A DNA stretch of 36,471 bases from CAYYNQ01 sp964473105 (GTDB taxonomy: Bacteria; Sumerlaeota; Sumerlaeia; MVZB01), in assembly GCA_964473105.1 (NCBI GenBank), contig CAYYNQ010000052.1, forward strand, positions 1 to 36,471, given 5' to 3'. The notes under the pieces are model-generated. The model ran no database searches, was not told the origin of the DNA, and saw only the letters and a list, made by a program, of their open reading frames with translations. Position numbers and translations under genes: made by a program. Position 1 is the first letter of the stretch, and each line of letters starts with the position of its first letter. This document shows positions 17,358 to 25,896 of the stretch, piece after piece.

Positions 17358-18125
17358 TCATAAAAGCGGATCCCGGCCTGCCGCCTCGTTACGCCGGATG
17401 CTTGCCAGCGCCTTGCGCGCAGCCTCACCCTCGGCACTCTTGATCCGCCCGCCCCGACCGCGTGCAAGGGTTTTGCCCTGGACTTCCACTTCAACCAGGA
17501 AGGATCGATTGTGGTCCGGACCCTGCTCGGCAATCAACTGGTAAGCGGGGATAAGCCTGAAATGCTGCTGGCTCCATTCCTGGAGTTCCGACTTTGAGTC
17601 ACCCTGAGACAGGCGGTAACGGTCATCCCCGACCAGGGACTGCAGAATATGTTCACGGATGAATTGACGAACAGGCCCGAAACCCAACTTCAGGTAGACA
17701 ACTCCGACAACTGCCTCAAGGGCCGAACCTAGGGTTGAAAGCCGGTGCATCCCACCCGAGCCCCGCTCGCCCTTCCCCAGCAGGATCAACCGACCCAAAC
17801 CCATGGCCAATGCCCGCCTGCCCAGCGACGACCGACTGACCAGGCTTGATCGACGTTTGCTCAGGATCCCCTCATCGGCCTCATGATCTTTTTCATACAG
17901 AAACTCCGAGGTCATCGCGCCGATGATTGCATCGCCAAGGAATTCGAGGCGTTCATTATCCTCCTCGATATCCTCCTCAAAGGCAAAGGACCGGTGTGTC
18001 ATGGCAAGGTCGAACGCCGCCGCATCAAGATCATTCAGGCCGAACTCAGCGAGGAACCACATCCGGTCCAACTCACGGTCGCTCCCCGGATCCCTCATCG
18101 GTTGATGGATGTTTTTTTCAGACAT
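17358..18125 (-). CDS. rnc: Ribonuclease III with an altered metal site
   Basis: RNase III cleaves double-stranded RNA, including the 30S rRNA precursor. The 255-residue protein has the signature NERLEFLGDA (about 57-66; metal ligands Glu 61 and Asp 65) and a C-terminal double-stranded RNA-binding domain (SKSELQEWSQQ ... PAYQLIAEQGPDHNRSFLVEV ... GRIKSAEGEAARKAL). The second metal-binding block reads LGSALEAVVGVVYL: Glu 137 aligns with E. coli Glu117, but Ser 134 stands where Asp114 is expected. Nothing else is unusual in length or layout. The start ATG at 18125 is one codon inside a possible TTG start. It lies between fabF and the rhomboid gene, the common acpP-fabF-rnc order. The 277 bases between fabF and rnc contain no gene. 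Confidence 0.95.
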   Translation of the reverse strand: MSEKNIHQPMRDPGSDRELDRMWFLAEFGLNDLDAAAFDLAMTHRSFAFEEDIEEDNERLEFLGDAIIGAMTSEFLYEKDHEADEGILSKRRSSLVSRSSLGRRALAMGLGRLILLGKGERGSGGMHRLSTLGSALEAVVGVVYLKLGFGPVRQFIREHILQSLVGDDRYRLSQGDSKSELQEWSQQHFRLIPAYQLIAEQGPDHNRSFLVEVEVQGKTLARGRGGRIKSAEGEAARKALASIRRNEAAGRDPLL

Positions 18126-18402
18126 CAAGACCGTGATCTTCCGTCCCGGCTATGGCGGGACCACCGGCACAAGGAAACTTCCCAACCGGCCGATCTCATT
18201 CTGGATACGGTCCCTCCGGTTCTGGAAGAATGATCCCGAAAATACTCAGACATCGGGGGGGCTGAATCGTTCCCCTAGAACCTGAAGGCACGAGCATTCA
18301 AAACCCGTATCATGACATGCGTGCAAAAGGCGTGCGGCCGGGACCCCCGGACCCTGGTTGGGGCGCAGCAAACTGCCAGTGACCCAACTTCATCAACCCT
18401 TC

Positions 18403-19650
18403 TCAATTCGCTGCCCTGCGCAATATGATCGAACAGTTATGACCGCCGAACCCCAGGGAATTGCTCATGACGACACCGACCTCGGCGTCCCGCTTCTCGT
18501 TCGGGACATAATCCAGGTCACATTCCGGATCGGCGTCCCGGTAATTAATCGTGGGCGGAATGACGCCGTCAAGAATTGTCTTGATCGATGCAATGGCTTC
18601 AACTGCCCCGGCCGCTCCCAGCAGGTGGCCGATCATCGACTTGTTTGAGCTGATCGCAACCTTGCCGGCATGATCGCCCAAGACGGACTTGATCGCTTCC
18701 GTCTCGTTGCGATCATTCAGTGGCGTGCTGGTTCCATGGGCATTGACATAATCGACCTCATCAGGACGGATACCCGCCCGCTCAATAGCCTGGGCCATCG
18801 CGCGGGCACCCCCCACGCCCCCTGGCGAGGGTGCCGTGATATGGTATGCATCAGAACTCAGGCCGTAACCGATGATCTCGGCCAGGATATTCGCGCCGCG
18901 TCCCCTGGCATATTCGTAATCCTCCAGGACCAGCATACCGGAACCCTCACCCATCACAAAACCCGACCGTTTTGCATCAAACGGGCAGCTTGCTTCCTCT
19001 GGGTTTTCATAGCCATGCGATGCGAGGGCCTGCATATTCCCGAACCCGGCGATCCCGATCTCACAGATGCAGGATTCACATCCGCCTGCAATCACGGCAC
19101 GACAGTCACCACGCAAAATCGAATAGCAGGACTCACCGATCGCATGAGTCCCGGCCGCACATGCGCTGACAACCGCAAAGGAGGGGCCTTTCAGCCCAAG
19201 GTCGATCGAGATATGGCCGGGTGCGATATTGGCAATGATCCTGGGTATAACCAATGGACTCGTCCGGCGCGGGCCATTCTTGCCAAGCTTGATGCATTCG
19301 TTCTGGGAAAACTCAATGCCGCCGATCCCCACGCCAGTGATGCAGCCAATCTCCTCGGGCGGAAGGCCTGAATCCAGGATACCGCTCTCACGGACGGCTT
19401 CACGTGCGGCAATGATGCCGTATTTGACAAAACTTTCAAGTTTACGGTTTTCCTTGCGGTCGAAATGCTGTTCGAAGTCCAAGTCCCGGACCTCGGCGGC
19501 GATCCTGCAATTATAACCCTCCGTGTCGAAGCTGGTGATGGGGCCAACCCCGCTACGCCCTTGCTGCAGCGCAGGCCAAAACTCCTCCACCGTGTTGCCG
19601 ATGGGCGTGACAGCCCCCATGCCTGTGACTGCAATTCGACCGGGTTCCAT
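18403..19650 (-). CDS. fabF: Beta-ketoacyl-ACP synthase II (FabF)
   Basis: FabF condenses malonyl-ACP with acyl-ACP in type II fatty-acid elongation. The 415-residue protein carries the thiolase-fold catalytic triad: Cys 164 in VVSACAAGTHAIG, His 305 in NAHGTSTPLND and His 342 with Lys 337 in NKSMIGHLLGAAGAVE. The N-terminal RIAVTGMGAVTPIGN and the C-terminal NSLGFGGHN are family signatures. The length is standard. GGAG eight bases before the ATG is a normal ribosome binding site. It follows acpP by 174 bases on the same strand. It is somewhat rich in Cys near residues 183-196, without clear consequence. Confidence 0.98.
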   Translation of the reverse strand: MEPGRIAVTGMGAVTPIGNTVEEFWPALQQGRSGVGPITSFDTEGYNCRIAAEVRDLDFEQHFDRKENRKLESFVKYGIIAAREAVRESGILDSGLPPEEIGCITGVGIGGIEFSQNECIKLGKNGPRRTSPLVIPRIIANIAPGHISIDLGLKGPSFAVVSACAAGTHAIGESCYSILRGDCRAVIAGGCESCICEIGIAGFGNMQALASHGYENPEEASCPFDAKRSGFVMGEGSGMLVLEDYEYARGRGANILAEIIGYGLSSDAYHITAPSPGGVGGARAMAQAIERAGIRPDEVDYVNAHGTSTPLNDRNETEAIKSVLGDHAGKVAISSNKSMIGHLLGAAGAVEAIASIKTILDGVIPPTINYRDADPECDLDYVPNEKRDAEVGVVMSNSLGFGGHNCSIILRRAAN

Positions 19651-19824
19651 CAGGTTTCTCCACCCTGTCGCATCATGTCATTTCTATATACAAATGCCGC
19701 TGCCGCAATCGGTGCATCCGGGATCCTGATCTTTCAGGACGTTGCCCCCGGCTGGACAATCTTCAGGCAACGGCGGGCAGGACCGGCCAGGCCCGGCCCT
19801 CTCGGACCCATGAACCTCGCCGGT

Positions 19825-20061
19825 TTATTGTTCCTTGGTCTCCAGATATTCGACTGCATTCCCGACCGTCATGATTTTTTCTGTGTCCTCATCGGGGATC
19901 TCAAGATCAAATTCTTCCTCGAATCGCATGATCAACTCGACCTGATCCAGTGAATCGGCGCCAAGATCATCCTGAAACTTCGCCTCGGACTTGATCTGGT
20001 CCTCACTTACGCCGAGCTCGTCGACAATTATCTTCGTCACACGCTCTTGTACTGACGGCAT
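19825..20061 (-). CDS. acpP: Acyl carrier protein
   Basis: ACP carries growing acyl chains on a 4'-phosphopantetheine arm. The 78-residue acidic protein has the attachment motif GADSLDQVE with Ser 37, the LGVSEDQI loop and the terminal helix AVEYLETK. Start choice is firm: AAGGAGGA (20078-20071) lies ten bases before the ATG, and the family starts here; in-frame residues further upstream are not ACP-like. A good promoter is placed about 70 bases upstream. The pairing with fabF is the usual one. Confidence 0.98.
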   Translation of the reverse strand: MPSVQERVTKIIVDELGVSEDQIKSEAKFQDDLGADSLDQVELIMRFEEEFDLEIPDEDTEKIMTVGNAVEYLETKEQ

Positions 20062-20133
20062 CTGTCCGCATCCTCCTTCTGTGGGTTGATCAACCGCCGA
20101 CCCCCACCCGGGGGGCGAAAAGCCGGAATGAAC

Positions 20134-20162
20134 TCTATAACCGACCACACGCACTGCAGCAA
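20134..20162 (-). promoter_or_regulatory. Sigma-70 type promoter of acpP
   Basis: On the minus strand TTGCTG (20162-20157) and TATAGA (20139-20134) are 17 bases apart. A start near 20127 would give a leader of about 65 bases ending in the strong Shine-Dalgarno of acpP. Confidence 0.7.
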
Positions 20163-20165
20163 GAT

Positions 20166-20185
20166 AAAAAAGCCGGTTGACCAGC
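20166..20185 (-). terminator. Short rho-independent terminator after the membrane glycosyltransferase gene
   Basis: The transcript would form GCTGG-TCAA-CCGGC followed by TTTTTT (20171-20166). The stem is only five or six pairs, so efficiency is uncertain. It separates the upstream envelope-gene unit from the acpP promoter, with whose -35 box it nearly abuts. Confidence 0.55.
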
Positions 20186-20257
20186 CGGGAATCAACTGAT
20201 CAGGATGAACACACCCGATCGTGGGCCGAAACTAGCACAGACAACCTTAAAACCCAA

Positions 20258-22117
20258 TCATTTTGGCCCGCAACGATTACCCTTCCAACTCATCCAGTCA
20301 GCCGGCTGATCCGCCCGCTGACTGCCTTCCCGGACAAAAATTCCGTGAAAATCCATGCTCAACGGAAGCCTGACAATACCCGGCCGGTAATAACGCTGAA
20401 ACAATTGATGTTCCAACGGGATAACCAATCCCGGATACGACACCCTCTCGGGAAGGGCCTTCAACCTGGCCGGATCCACCATGATTGCAGCACCGATCCC
20501 ACCCACAATGACATCCGGTTCCAGACCCAGGGAATAGGATGCGTCGTATTTGTTATGAGCAGGCTGAAAATCCCCCTCGCCAGAAGTGAGCCGTGCAATA
20601 AACCTGTCGTTTTTACCCAGCATATCTAACGCCGGCCGATCCGAGAAATAGGGCGCGGCACCCGACCAGAAATGTGCAATACGTGCATCCTCAAGGGTGT
20701 GCTGCTTTAACAACAGACCCGTAAGCAGGTTGCCGTATTCCTGTTCTCCACGTAAATGACCCAAATCACGTAACCCTTCGGGCATTGCCAGGGAACGAAA
20801 GCCCAGACCCCCCATGACCAGCGCAATCAGGACGAAAGTATTCAGTGCATGCACCCCATGATGACGCCTCCACCTGTCAGTGGTCCGTTCAATCACCCAG
20901 GCAGCATAGATCAGCATCAGGGAAACGACCGGCACGAAAAACCGATATTCGGCCAGTTCATCCCCACCCGCATACACCGCGTAAAGCAGGATGACAGGAG
21001 GCAGGACCGCCAGCCCGCGGTGAACCGCCCTCCCATGGATGCAGACTGCCGCCAAAGCCGTCGCAACGACACCTCCAAACAACAGCATGAAATAGGAACC
21101 ATAAAAGACCCCAAACATGACCCGTGTCGGTATTTCCGACATCCTCAGGTAATAGGTATTGGGCAGCCACTCACCATAATACTGATGACGCACGATGAAC
21201 AGCCCTGCCGGCAGAAGCAGGGCAGGAAGCCACGACCACGGCCGGGTGTGTCCCTCCGTCCGGCTCAAGCTGAACCAGACGCCGAGCAACACTGCAACCA
21301 CAACCAAGGCATCCGACCGCACCACGCCCAGACACCCCAGCAACAGGCCGCAACTCCAGCCCAACGGGCGATGTTTCCCTGCCTGCATCATCTTCATCGC
21401 CACGATCATGATGAGACAACCCATCAACAGGGCCTCGGACCCGCCGACGGCCCAGTAGATCACCCAACGGTTAAATGCCAGCATCAGCACAACCCACCCC
21501 GCGGTCATCGGGCCGAGGCCCGCATACCCGGCTGCCTTCCAGGTCAGGTAGAGCATGAGTAGATAAAGGCACCCATTCAAAATGAGGATGAACAACGAGG
21601 TCAAGGCGGATGGTACGCCGACCAAGTGTGGCAATGTCATTGTCAGCATCCACAGGGGATTGGTGTAGCCCTCGACCGGAGGTTCCCCCGGATTCCAGAC
21701 GGCCCCGTGACCCGCGACCAGGTTCGCCGCATAACGCATGGAAATCATCATGTCATCGTCAAGCCAGAAAAAACGCGCCCCGTCCACCACTGCCGTCTTG
21801 GTCTCCCAAAACCGGTTCGTGAACAGGATACATCCCGCGACAAGACCGAAAAGCAGGAGACCGTGACCCACGAGGTTCTGCCCCGCGGCCGGTTTTGCAT
21901 GGGACAAACGGAGAACGAGCCCGGATATCAGGATGATGAAGCCGATTCCAATCGCCAGGCATCCACTGTCGAACGCGACACGATGAAAAGCCTCGGTCGG
22001 CCCATGAATCCCGGGCAGCATTCCCAAAACATATCCTCCCGCGATACACAGCAGCGCTCCGCAGAGGAAACCCGGGAGGCCGGAACCGGACAGGGATGTT
22101 TCAGGATCAGGTTTCAT
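20258..22117 (-). CDS. GT-C type membrane glycosyltransferase (AftB-like family)
   Basis: The 619-residue protein has roughly a dozen hydrophobic helices and a soluble C-terminal region of about 150 residues. After two or three helices comes WLDDDMMISMRYAANLVAGHGAVWNPG (residues 118-144) and EGYTNPLW (149-156), the pattern D-D-x-x-I-x-x-R-Y-x-x-N-L-x-x-G-x-G-x-x-x-N-x-G plus VEGYTN-LW shared by a family of GT-C enzymes that includes mycobacterial arabinosyltransferase AftB. Such enzymes use polyprenyl-phosphate sugars on the outer face of the inner membrane. The acidic residues are the likely catalytic site. It begins nine bases after the methyltransferase gene, so the two probably work on the same surface glycan. 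No Shine-Dalgarno is obvious. Exact donor and acceptor are unknown. Confidence 0.82.
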   Translation of the reverse strand: MKPDPETSLSGSGLPGFLCGALLCIAGGYVLGMLPGIHGPTEAFHRVAFDSGCLAIGIGFIILISGLVLRLSHAKPAAGQNLVGHGLLLFGLVAGCILFTNRFWETKTAVVDGARFFWLDDDMMISMRYAANLVAGHGAVWNPGEPPVEGYTNPLWMLTMTLPHLVGVPSALTSLFILILNGCLYLLMLYLTWKAAGYAGLGPMTAGWVVLMLAFNRWVIYWAVGGSEALLMGCLIMIVAMKMMQAGKHRPLGWSCGLLLGCLGVVRSDALVVVAVLLGVWFSLSRTEGHTRPWSWLPALLLPAGLFIVRHQYYGEWLPNTYYLRMSEIPTRVMFGVFYGSYFMLLFGGVVATALAAVCIHGRAVHRGLAVLPPVILLYAVYAGGDELAEYRFFVPVVSLMLIYAAWVIERTTDRWRRHHGVHALNTFVLIALVMGGLGFRSLAMPEGLRDLGHLRGEQEYGNLLTGLLLKQHTLEDARIAHFWSGAAPYFSDRPALDMLGKNDRFIARLTSGEGDFQPAHNKYDASYSLGLEPDVIVGGIGAAIMVDPARLKALPERVSYPGLVIPLEHQLFQRYYRPGIVRLPLSMDFHGIFVREGSQRADQPADWMSWKGNRCGPK

Positions 22118-22126
22118 GGTATATGA

Positions 22127-23782
22127 TCAATGGAATCCAAGATACTCGACAATGACTTCAGGCTGCTTTGTGGAAAATTCCCCGGCCGTCGCGGACGGCT
22201 GTGGGGGAATCCCCTCCACACGTAATCGAATGGACATGATACGACCCGGGTCGTCTTCCAGATCATATTTGAATTCCTGCCAGCCGGCCTTGTCGGATGT
22301 TTGCCAGCGGGTCCAGCCCGAAAACCGCTCATTCATCCACAGCCCCAGGCTCCCGCCTGTCTCCGGGTCCAGATGAACCCTCACAACCAGTCGGCCGGCA
22401 CCCCGGGGCACCCTTAATGTGCAGGCTGCCTCACGGCTGATATACCTCCCATCACGGCCCCCAATCCGCCGGACATCCAGCCAGCCACGATCCAGATGAT
22501 ATATTCCTGTTGCCGCGGCGTGTATTTCAACGGACAGGGTGGCATCCTCCTCCAACAGGCCCCGACGGATTCTGTTAACAACATTTCGTTTCCGCACCAC
22601 ATCCCCAACACCCTTCCCAATCTCACCGGGACGCACCCGGAACAATTCAACCAGTTCCCCCAACCTGAGGCAATCATGCCTGGTGATCGGATCGGGCCGC
22701 GGCGTGGACATGGGCACGGCATTGCGACGTGCGAAAATATTGACCGCGGCATTGACCAGTTGCAACGCCGCAAGTTTCCAACCCTTCACCATGGCACCTG
22801 GCCCAATCCTGCGCGAGAGCCAGCCACTGATAAACGGCACACGTCTTGCCAGGCTCGGTGTAGGTGGGTTGGGCCAGACCTGTACCGTCATGTCCTCGGC
22901 CACGTCCCGAATCGGGGAGCTATAACGACGCAAAGGCCACACCCGTTCATTCATGCCCTCCTCACGCTGTACACAACCATCCCAGCTTTCCTCTTCATCC
23001 TCCAGTGGAGACCGGATCGGCTCGGCACAGAAAAGCAGCTGTCCACCGGGTTTCAGGACACGGGCCATTTCCCGCATCGTGTTCTCATGATGATCCAGAT
23101 GATGCAAAACTGCCCTGCAGAACACGATGTCAAACAGCCCGCCGGCAAAGGGCAGACGTTCGATATTCGCAAAGATACGCGAGAAATATTGCCCCAGCTG
23201 TTCAGGTTCCTTGTAGTGGAATTCCTGGCCTGAAACGGGATGAACCCAGGACTCACCGGGAGGGGGCGGGTCAATGCCGCAGAACGACACATAACGCAGC
23301 TGCCCCAAGTCAACATCCAGACCGATCGCCCGGGCTCCCCGCCTGATGAACTCCTCCGTCGTGCGGCAGGCGCCGGCACCCACGTCCAGAACCAGGGGCT
23401 GGTCGCCCGGACAAAGCTCGTTCATTGCGCATTGAAAGAGGAAATCGAGGTAATCAAAACATGATTCTTCCTGGCTTTTGTAGGCCTCGGCACGATCTTC
23501 TTCCCAAGGTTCCGCTTCCATGGTGCGCAGTGTCAGGGACAACCTGCTTTCCATCTCCTTGATCGGGATCTTCCACTGGTTATTCAGGCGTGTCAGGCAG
23601 GCAACGCCTTCCATCACAGGAAACCAGGCATCACATCCGGGACAGACCAACCGGCCTTCCCACACCATTCTGCGGGGATCCAGCCCGGCGGGCATCGCTT
23701 CATTGCCCGCTGTCTCCCCGGCAAGTTGCAGGCTGCAATAACATCCGGGGCAGGCCATATATTGAAGGTCACTGATCAGCAT
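22127..23782 (-). CDS. Zinc-ribbon SAM methyltransferase with C-terminal beta domain, surface glycan-linked
   Basis: The roughly 551-residue protein starts with a Trm112-like zinc ribbon (CPGC at 11-14 and CPGC at 47-50), then a class I methyltransferase domain with motif I LVLDVGAGACR (about 130-140), motif II-type GLDVD, and the LPFAGGLFDIVFCRAVLHHL and ARVLKPGGQLLF blocks of the Methyltransf_11 family. The last 130 residues (GIYHLDRGWLDVRR ... GLWMNERFSGWTRWQ) look like the beta-sandwich domain often found at the end of bacterial glycosyltransferases. This makes a glycan the likely substrate. It is followed after nine bases by the GT-C gene. The ATG at 23782 was preferred because the ribbon starts just after it and purine-rich GGTGAG precedes; an in-frame start at 23839 is possible. 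Confidence 0.85.
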   Translation of the reverse strand: MLISDLQYMACPGCYCSLQLAGETAGNEAMPAGLDPRRMVWEGRLVCPGCDAWFPVMEGVACLTRLNNQWKIPIKEMESRLSLTLRTMEAEPWEEDRAEAYKSQEESCFDYLDFLFQCAMNELCPGDQPLVLDVGAGACRTTEEFIRRGARAIGLDVDLGQLRYVSFCGIDPPPPGESWVHPVSGQEFHYKEPEQLGQYFSRIFANIERLPFAGGLFDIVFCRAVLHHLDHHENTMREMARVLKPGGQLLFCAEPIRSPLEDEEESWDGCVQREEGMNERVWPLRRYSSPIRDVAEDMTVQVWPNPPTPSLARRVPFISGWLSRRIGPGAMVKGWKLAALQLVNAAVNIFARRNAVPMSTPRPDPITRHDCLRLGELVELFRVRPGEIGKGVGDVVRKRNVVNRIRRGLLEEDATLSVEIHAAATGIYHLDRGWLDVRRIGGRDGRYISREAACTLRVPRGAGRLVVRVHLDPETGGSLGLWMNERFSGWTRWQTSDKAGWQEFKYDLEDDPGRIMSIRLRVEGIPPQPSATAGEFSTKQPEVIVEYLGFH

Positions 23783-23892
23783 GGAACATCTCACCCCTCC
23801 CCACATTGTCGCTTGGAACCACCCCAATAGCCCGGCCATCAGGGTTACGGGCGAAGCAGGCCCCGCAATCTTAAATCTCCTGCAGCCATCTC

Positions 23893-23929
23893 AAAAAAAA
23901 AGGGGTAACAGGTCTTACCCTGTTACCCC
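23893..23929 (-). terminator. Strong rho-independent terminator of the surface protein gene
   Basis: The minus-strand transcript forms an 11-pair perfect stem, GGGGTAACAGG and CCTGTTACCCC, with loop GTAAGA, followed by an unbroken run of nine T. It is the best terminator in the window. A second small hairpin, GATCAG-loop-CTGATC (23948-23965), sits between it and the stop codon. Confidence 0.95.
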
Positions 23930-23986
23930 AGTGTTGTCATCTTAAGTGATCAGCTCTCACTGATCCAACACAGTCCCTTGACTGAA

Positions 23987-25642
23987 TCAGAAGCTAACCT
24001 TGCTGACGGTCACGCTGTGAGCCTTGATCGTCGCAGTCTGGTTATCCGTATCGAAGTCACCACCGGAACCTGAGCGGTTCGCAAGGGTGAGCCTCGGACG
24101 GAAGCCCTTCGTGAATGCAGTCGTTGCTGAGACATTATGCGAGTAGAAGTACATCTGCCAGGTTTCCTCCGTTGCCGAAGGCATACCTGTATCGCCAAAG
24201 CTCAGAACTGAGACGTAGCCATTCGTAATGATTTCCTGAGTCTGGTTTGAATCAGCCTCAAGTCGGATTACGTCCGGTGGATTACCAGATCCAGCCGAAA
24301 TAGACCACTCGATACGATACAGCTGGTTGGCCGTATCCCATGGAACCGGTGCATTGTCTGCATCGTTTCCAGATGTGTTGGTGGTATCACCAGGATCAGC
24401 CGTGATGAACTCAACATCGGAATCCGTCGGAACAAATTCCATGACGCCACCGTTGAAGTTCAGGGCAATGTTGCCCAGAATTCCAGCGCCTGTCCAGTTA
24501 GCAGCCGTGAAGTTGCTATCTGAGAACACCGTCGAGTCTACCAGGGCAGCGCCCGGGTTATGACGCAGAATCTGGAGGTCCGTGAAGCAGTGTGTACCGC
24601 CTCTGGTTCCAGCCTCAACGTTATTTGTGTCGAAGATGGTCATCTGCATTCCGACGTCGTTCTTGGCGTCGTTAGCAGCATCAAATGCACCACCAGAAGC
24701 GTTCCAGCTGGATAAGGCCATATTGGCCGGACCCGCCCAGAACTCGAACTTCGAGACAGCCTGAGGATGGTTTGCGCCACCCTCCTTATCCCAGCCGAAG
24801 AACTCGGCACCGAAGGCATTGTCTGTGTTGTTCGCAACAATCTGGAAGATGTTTGCAGCACCAACAGCAGCATCCGTGGTTACGCCCACACGATGCTGGT
24901 AAACGGAGTTGGCCGTCAGGTCATAAAGACTGGTTGACGCTCCACTCCCGTCAGCACTGAACCACTGTGCAAATGTTTCATCGCCGGCAACCGGAACGGT
25001 CGTACAAAGACCATTGGCACGACTTTCTGTCAAGCCGGTACCGAAGTCGCTGAATGCCCATCCGGTCGTCGTGGTACCAAAGGTGAGATCAACCACGATT
25101 TCGCCCGCCTGCGAAAACCGGTCCTGTCCCTCGTCGTCCGTGTAAAAAATCGTCGACTTCGTCGAGACCGAACCGCCGTCAGAGGCATGGAAGGTGACCA
25201 CATCCGTGTTCACAATTCCAGGACCGCCCGCCGGGTCCGCATACGGAGAACCACCCGCTGGCGAATACTCAATGTCGCGCAGCGTGATTGTCTGTGCATC
25301 ACTATCAACGGCATCGGTATCGTTGTCGTTGGCTGTGAGCTGTTTTGCAGCAGCAGGATTATTTGGATCGTCGCCACCGAGTTCATCCACGCCGTTAATA
25401 GCGTATTTGCTCCCAGCAGTCTCGTAGGTCCAGATGATTCCACTGTCCGCCGTATAGTCGTCACTCACATACGCATCCAGACTAAAAGCATCTGGATAGA
25501 CAAACGTATTGTCCCCTGTCGCGCCTACCGCGTCACCAATAATGGGACTCGGAAGATCACTGATGACAGGAGCCATTGCCGTGGCATTGAAGCCCAATAG
25601 TGCGACAGCAACCGCAGTGAGGTTTAGTAACCCCTTCCTCAT
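23987..25642 (-). CDS. Candidate abundant secreted or outer-surface protein, family unknown
   Basis: The 551-residue protein has a clear signal peptide (MRKGLLNLTAVAVALLGFNATAMA). The mature part is strongly acidic, rich in Asp, Asn, Thr, Gly, Ala and Ser, poor in Lys, with only two Cys and no membrane helix; it is probably all beta. It ends in VSKVSF, with a terminal Phe as in many outer-membrane beta-barrels, but the repeat-like loops would also fit an S-layer or fibre protein. I recognise no family. Expression signals are the strongest here: consensus promoter, long structured leader, GGAGAGGAG binding site before the ATG and a perfect terminator. Its base composition is less GC-rich than its neighbours, as in highly expressed or acquired genes. 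It is a single-gene unit. Confidence 0.85.
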   Translation of the reverse strand: MRKGLLNLTAVAVALLGFNATAMAPVISDLPSPIIGDAVGATGDNTFVYPDAFSLDAYVSDDYTADSGIIWTYETAGSKYAINGVDELGGDDPNNPAAAKQLTANDNDTDAVDSDAQTITLRDIEYSPAGGSPYADPAGGPGIVNTDVVTFHASDGGSVSTKSTIFYTDDEGQDRFSQAGEIVVDLTFGTTTTGWAFSDFGTGLTESRANGLCTTVPVAGDETFAQWFSADGSGASTSLYDLTANSVYQHRVGVTTDAAVGAANIFQIVANNTDNAFGAEFFGWDKEGGANHPQAVSKFEFWAGPANMALSSWNASGGAFDAANDAKNDVGMQMTIFDTNNVEAGTRGGTHCFTDLQILRHNPGAALVDSTVFSDSNFTAANWTGAGILGNIALNFNGGVMEFVPTDSDVEFITADPGDTTNTSGNDADNAPVPWDTANQLYRIEWSISAGSGNPPDVIRLEADSNQTQEIITNGYVSVLSFGDTGMPSATEETWQMYFYSHNVSATTAFTKGFRPRLTLANRSGSGGDFDTDNQTATIKAHSVTVSKVSF

Positions 25643-25861
25643 GCTGTTCTCCTCTCCCTAAGAATTATGTGAGCCTTATGTGTTCCTGAAAATAAGGCTG
25701 AACAAAATGAGTTTCGCGACTGTCGTGCACCTGTCCTTCTGGCCCGATCTTTTTCTGCGGGCCGTTGTTCTCTAGTGGAGATGATGTCCATATCCCTCTT
25801 CATAATTTCGATTCCTATATGAAATCACGAGAAATACAATGCTGTTTACGGCATTCGTATA
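25643..25861 (-). promoter_or_regulatory. Long structured mRNA leader of the surface protein gene
   Basis: The predicted transcript has about 219 untranslated bases. At its very 5' end (25860-25834) ATAC-G-AATGC pairs with GCATT-GTAT around an eight-base loop, giving a nine-pair stem with one bulged G. A second stem, GGCCCG and CGGGCC with an 11-base loop, lies near 25770-25748. The leader ends in GGAGAGGAG just before the ATG. A 5'-terminal stem-loop is the arrangement known to protect long-lived mRNAs such as ompA. It matches no riboswitch class that I know. Confidence 0.6.
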
Positions 25862-25867
25862 CGGAAG

Positions 25868-25896
25868 TTTATATAACCGGCAGCATGGGGTGTCAA
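25868..25896 (-). promoter_or_regulatory. Consensus sigma-70 promoter of the surface protein gene
   Basis: On the minus strand a perfect TTGACA (25896-25891) is followed after exactly 17 bases by TATAAA (25873-25868). It is the closest match to consensus found in the window. Confidence 0.85.

Noticed and set aside
18126..18402. Possible promoter or small gene between fabF and rnc (TATCAT at about 18310 on the plus strand)
   Set aside because: The hexamer faces away from both genes and no plus-strand gene follows; no acceptable -35 box was seen.
20849..21562. Plus-strand frame of 237 codons opposite the GT-C gene
   Set aside because: Same artefact: His/Gln/Pro-rich complement of membrane helices, no start signals.
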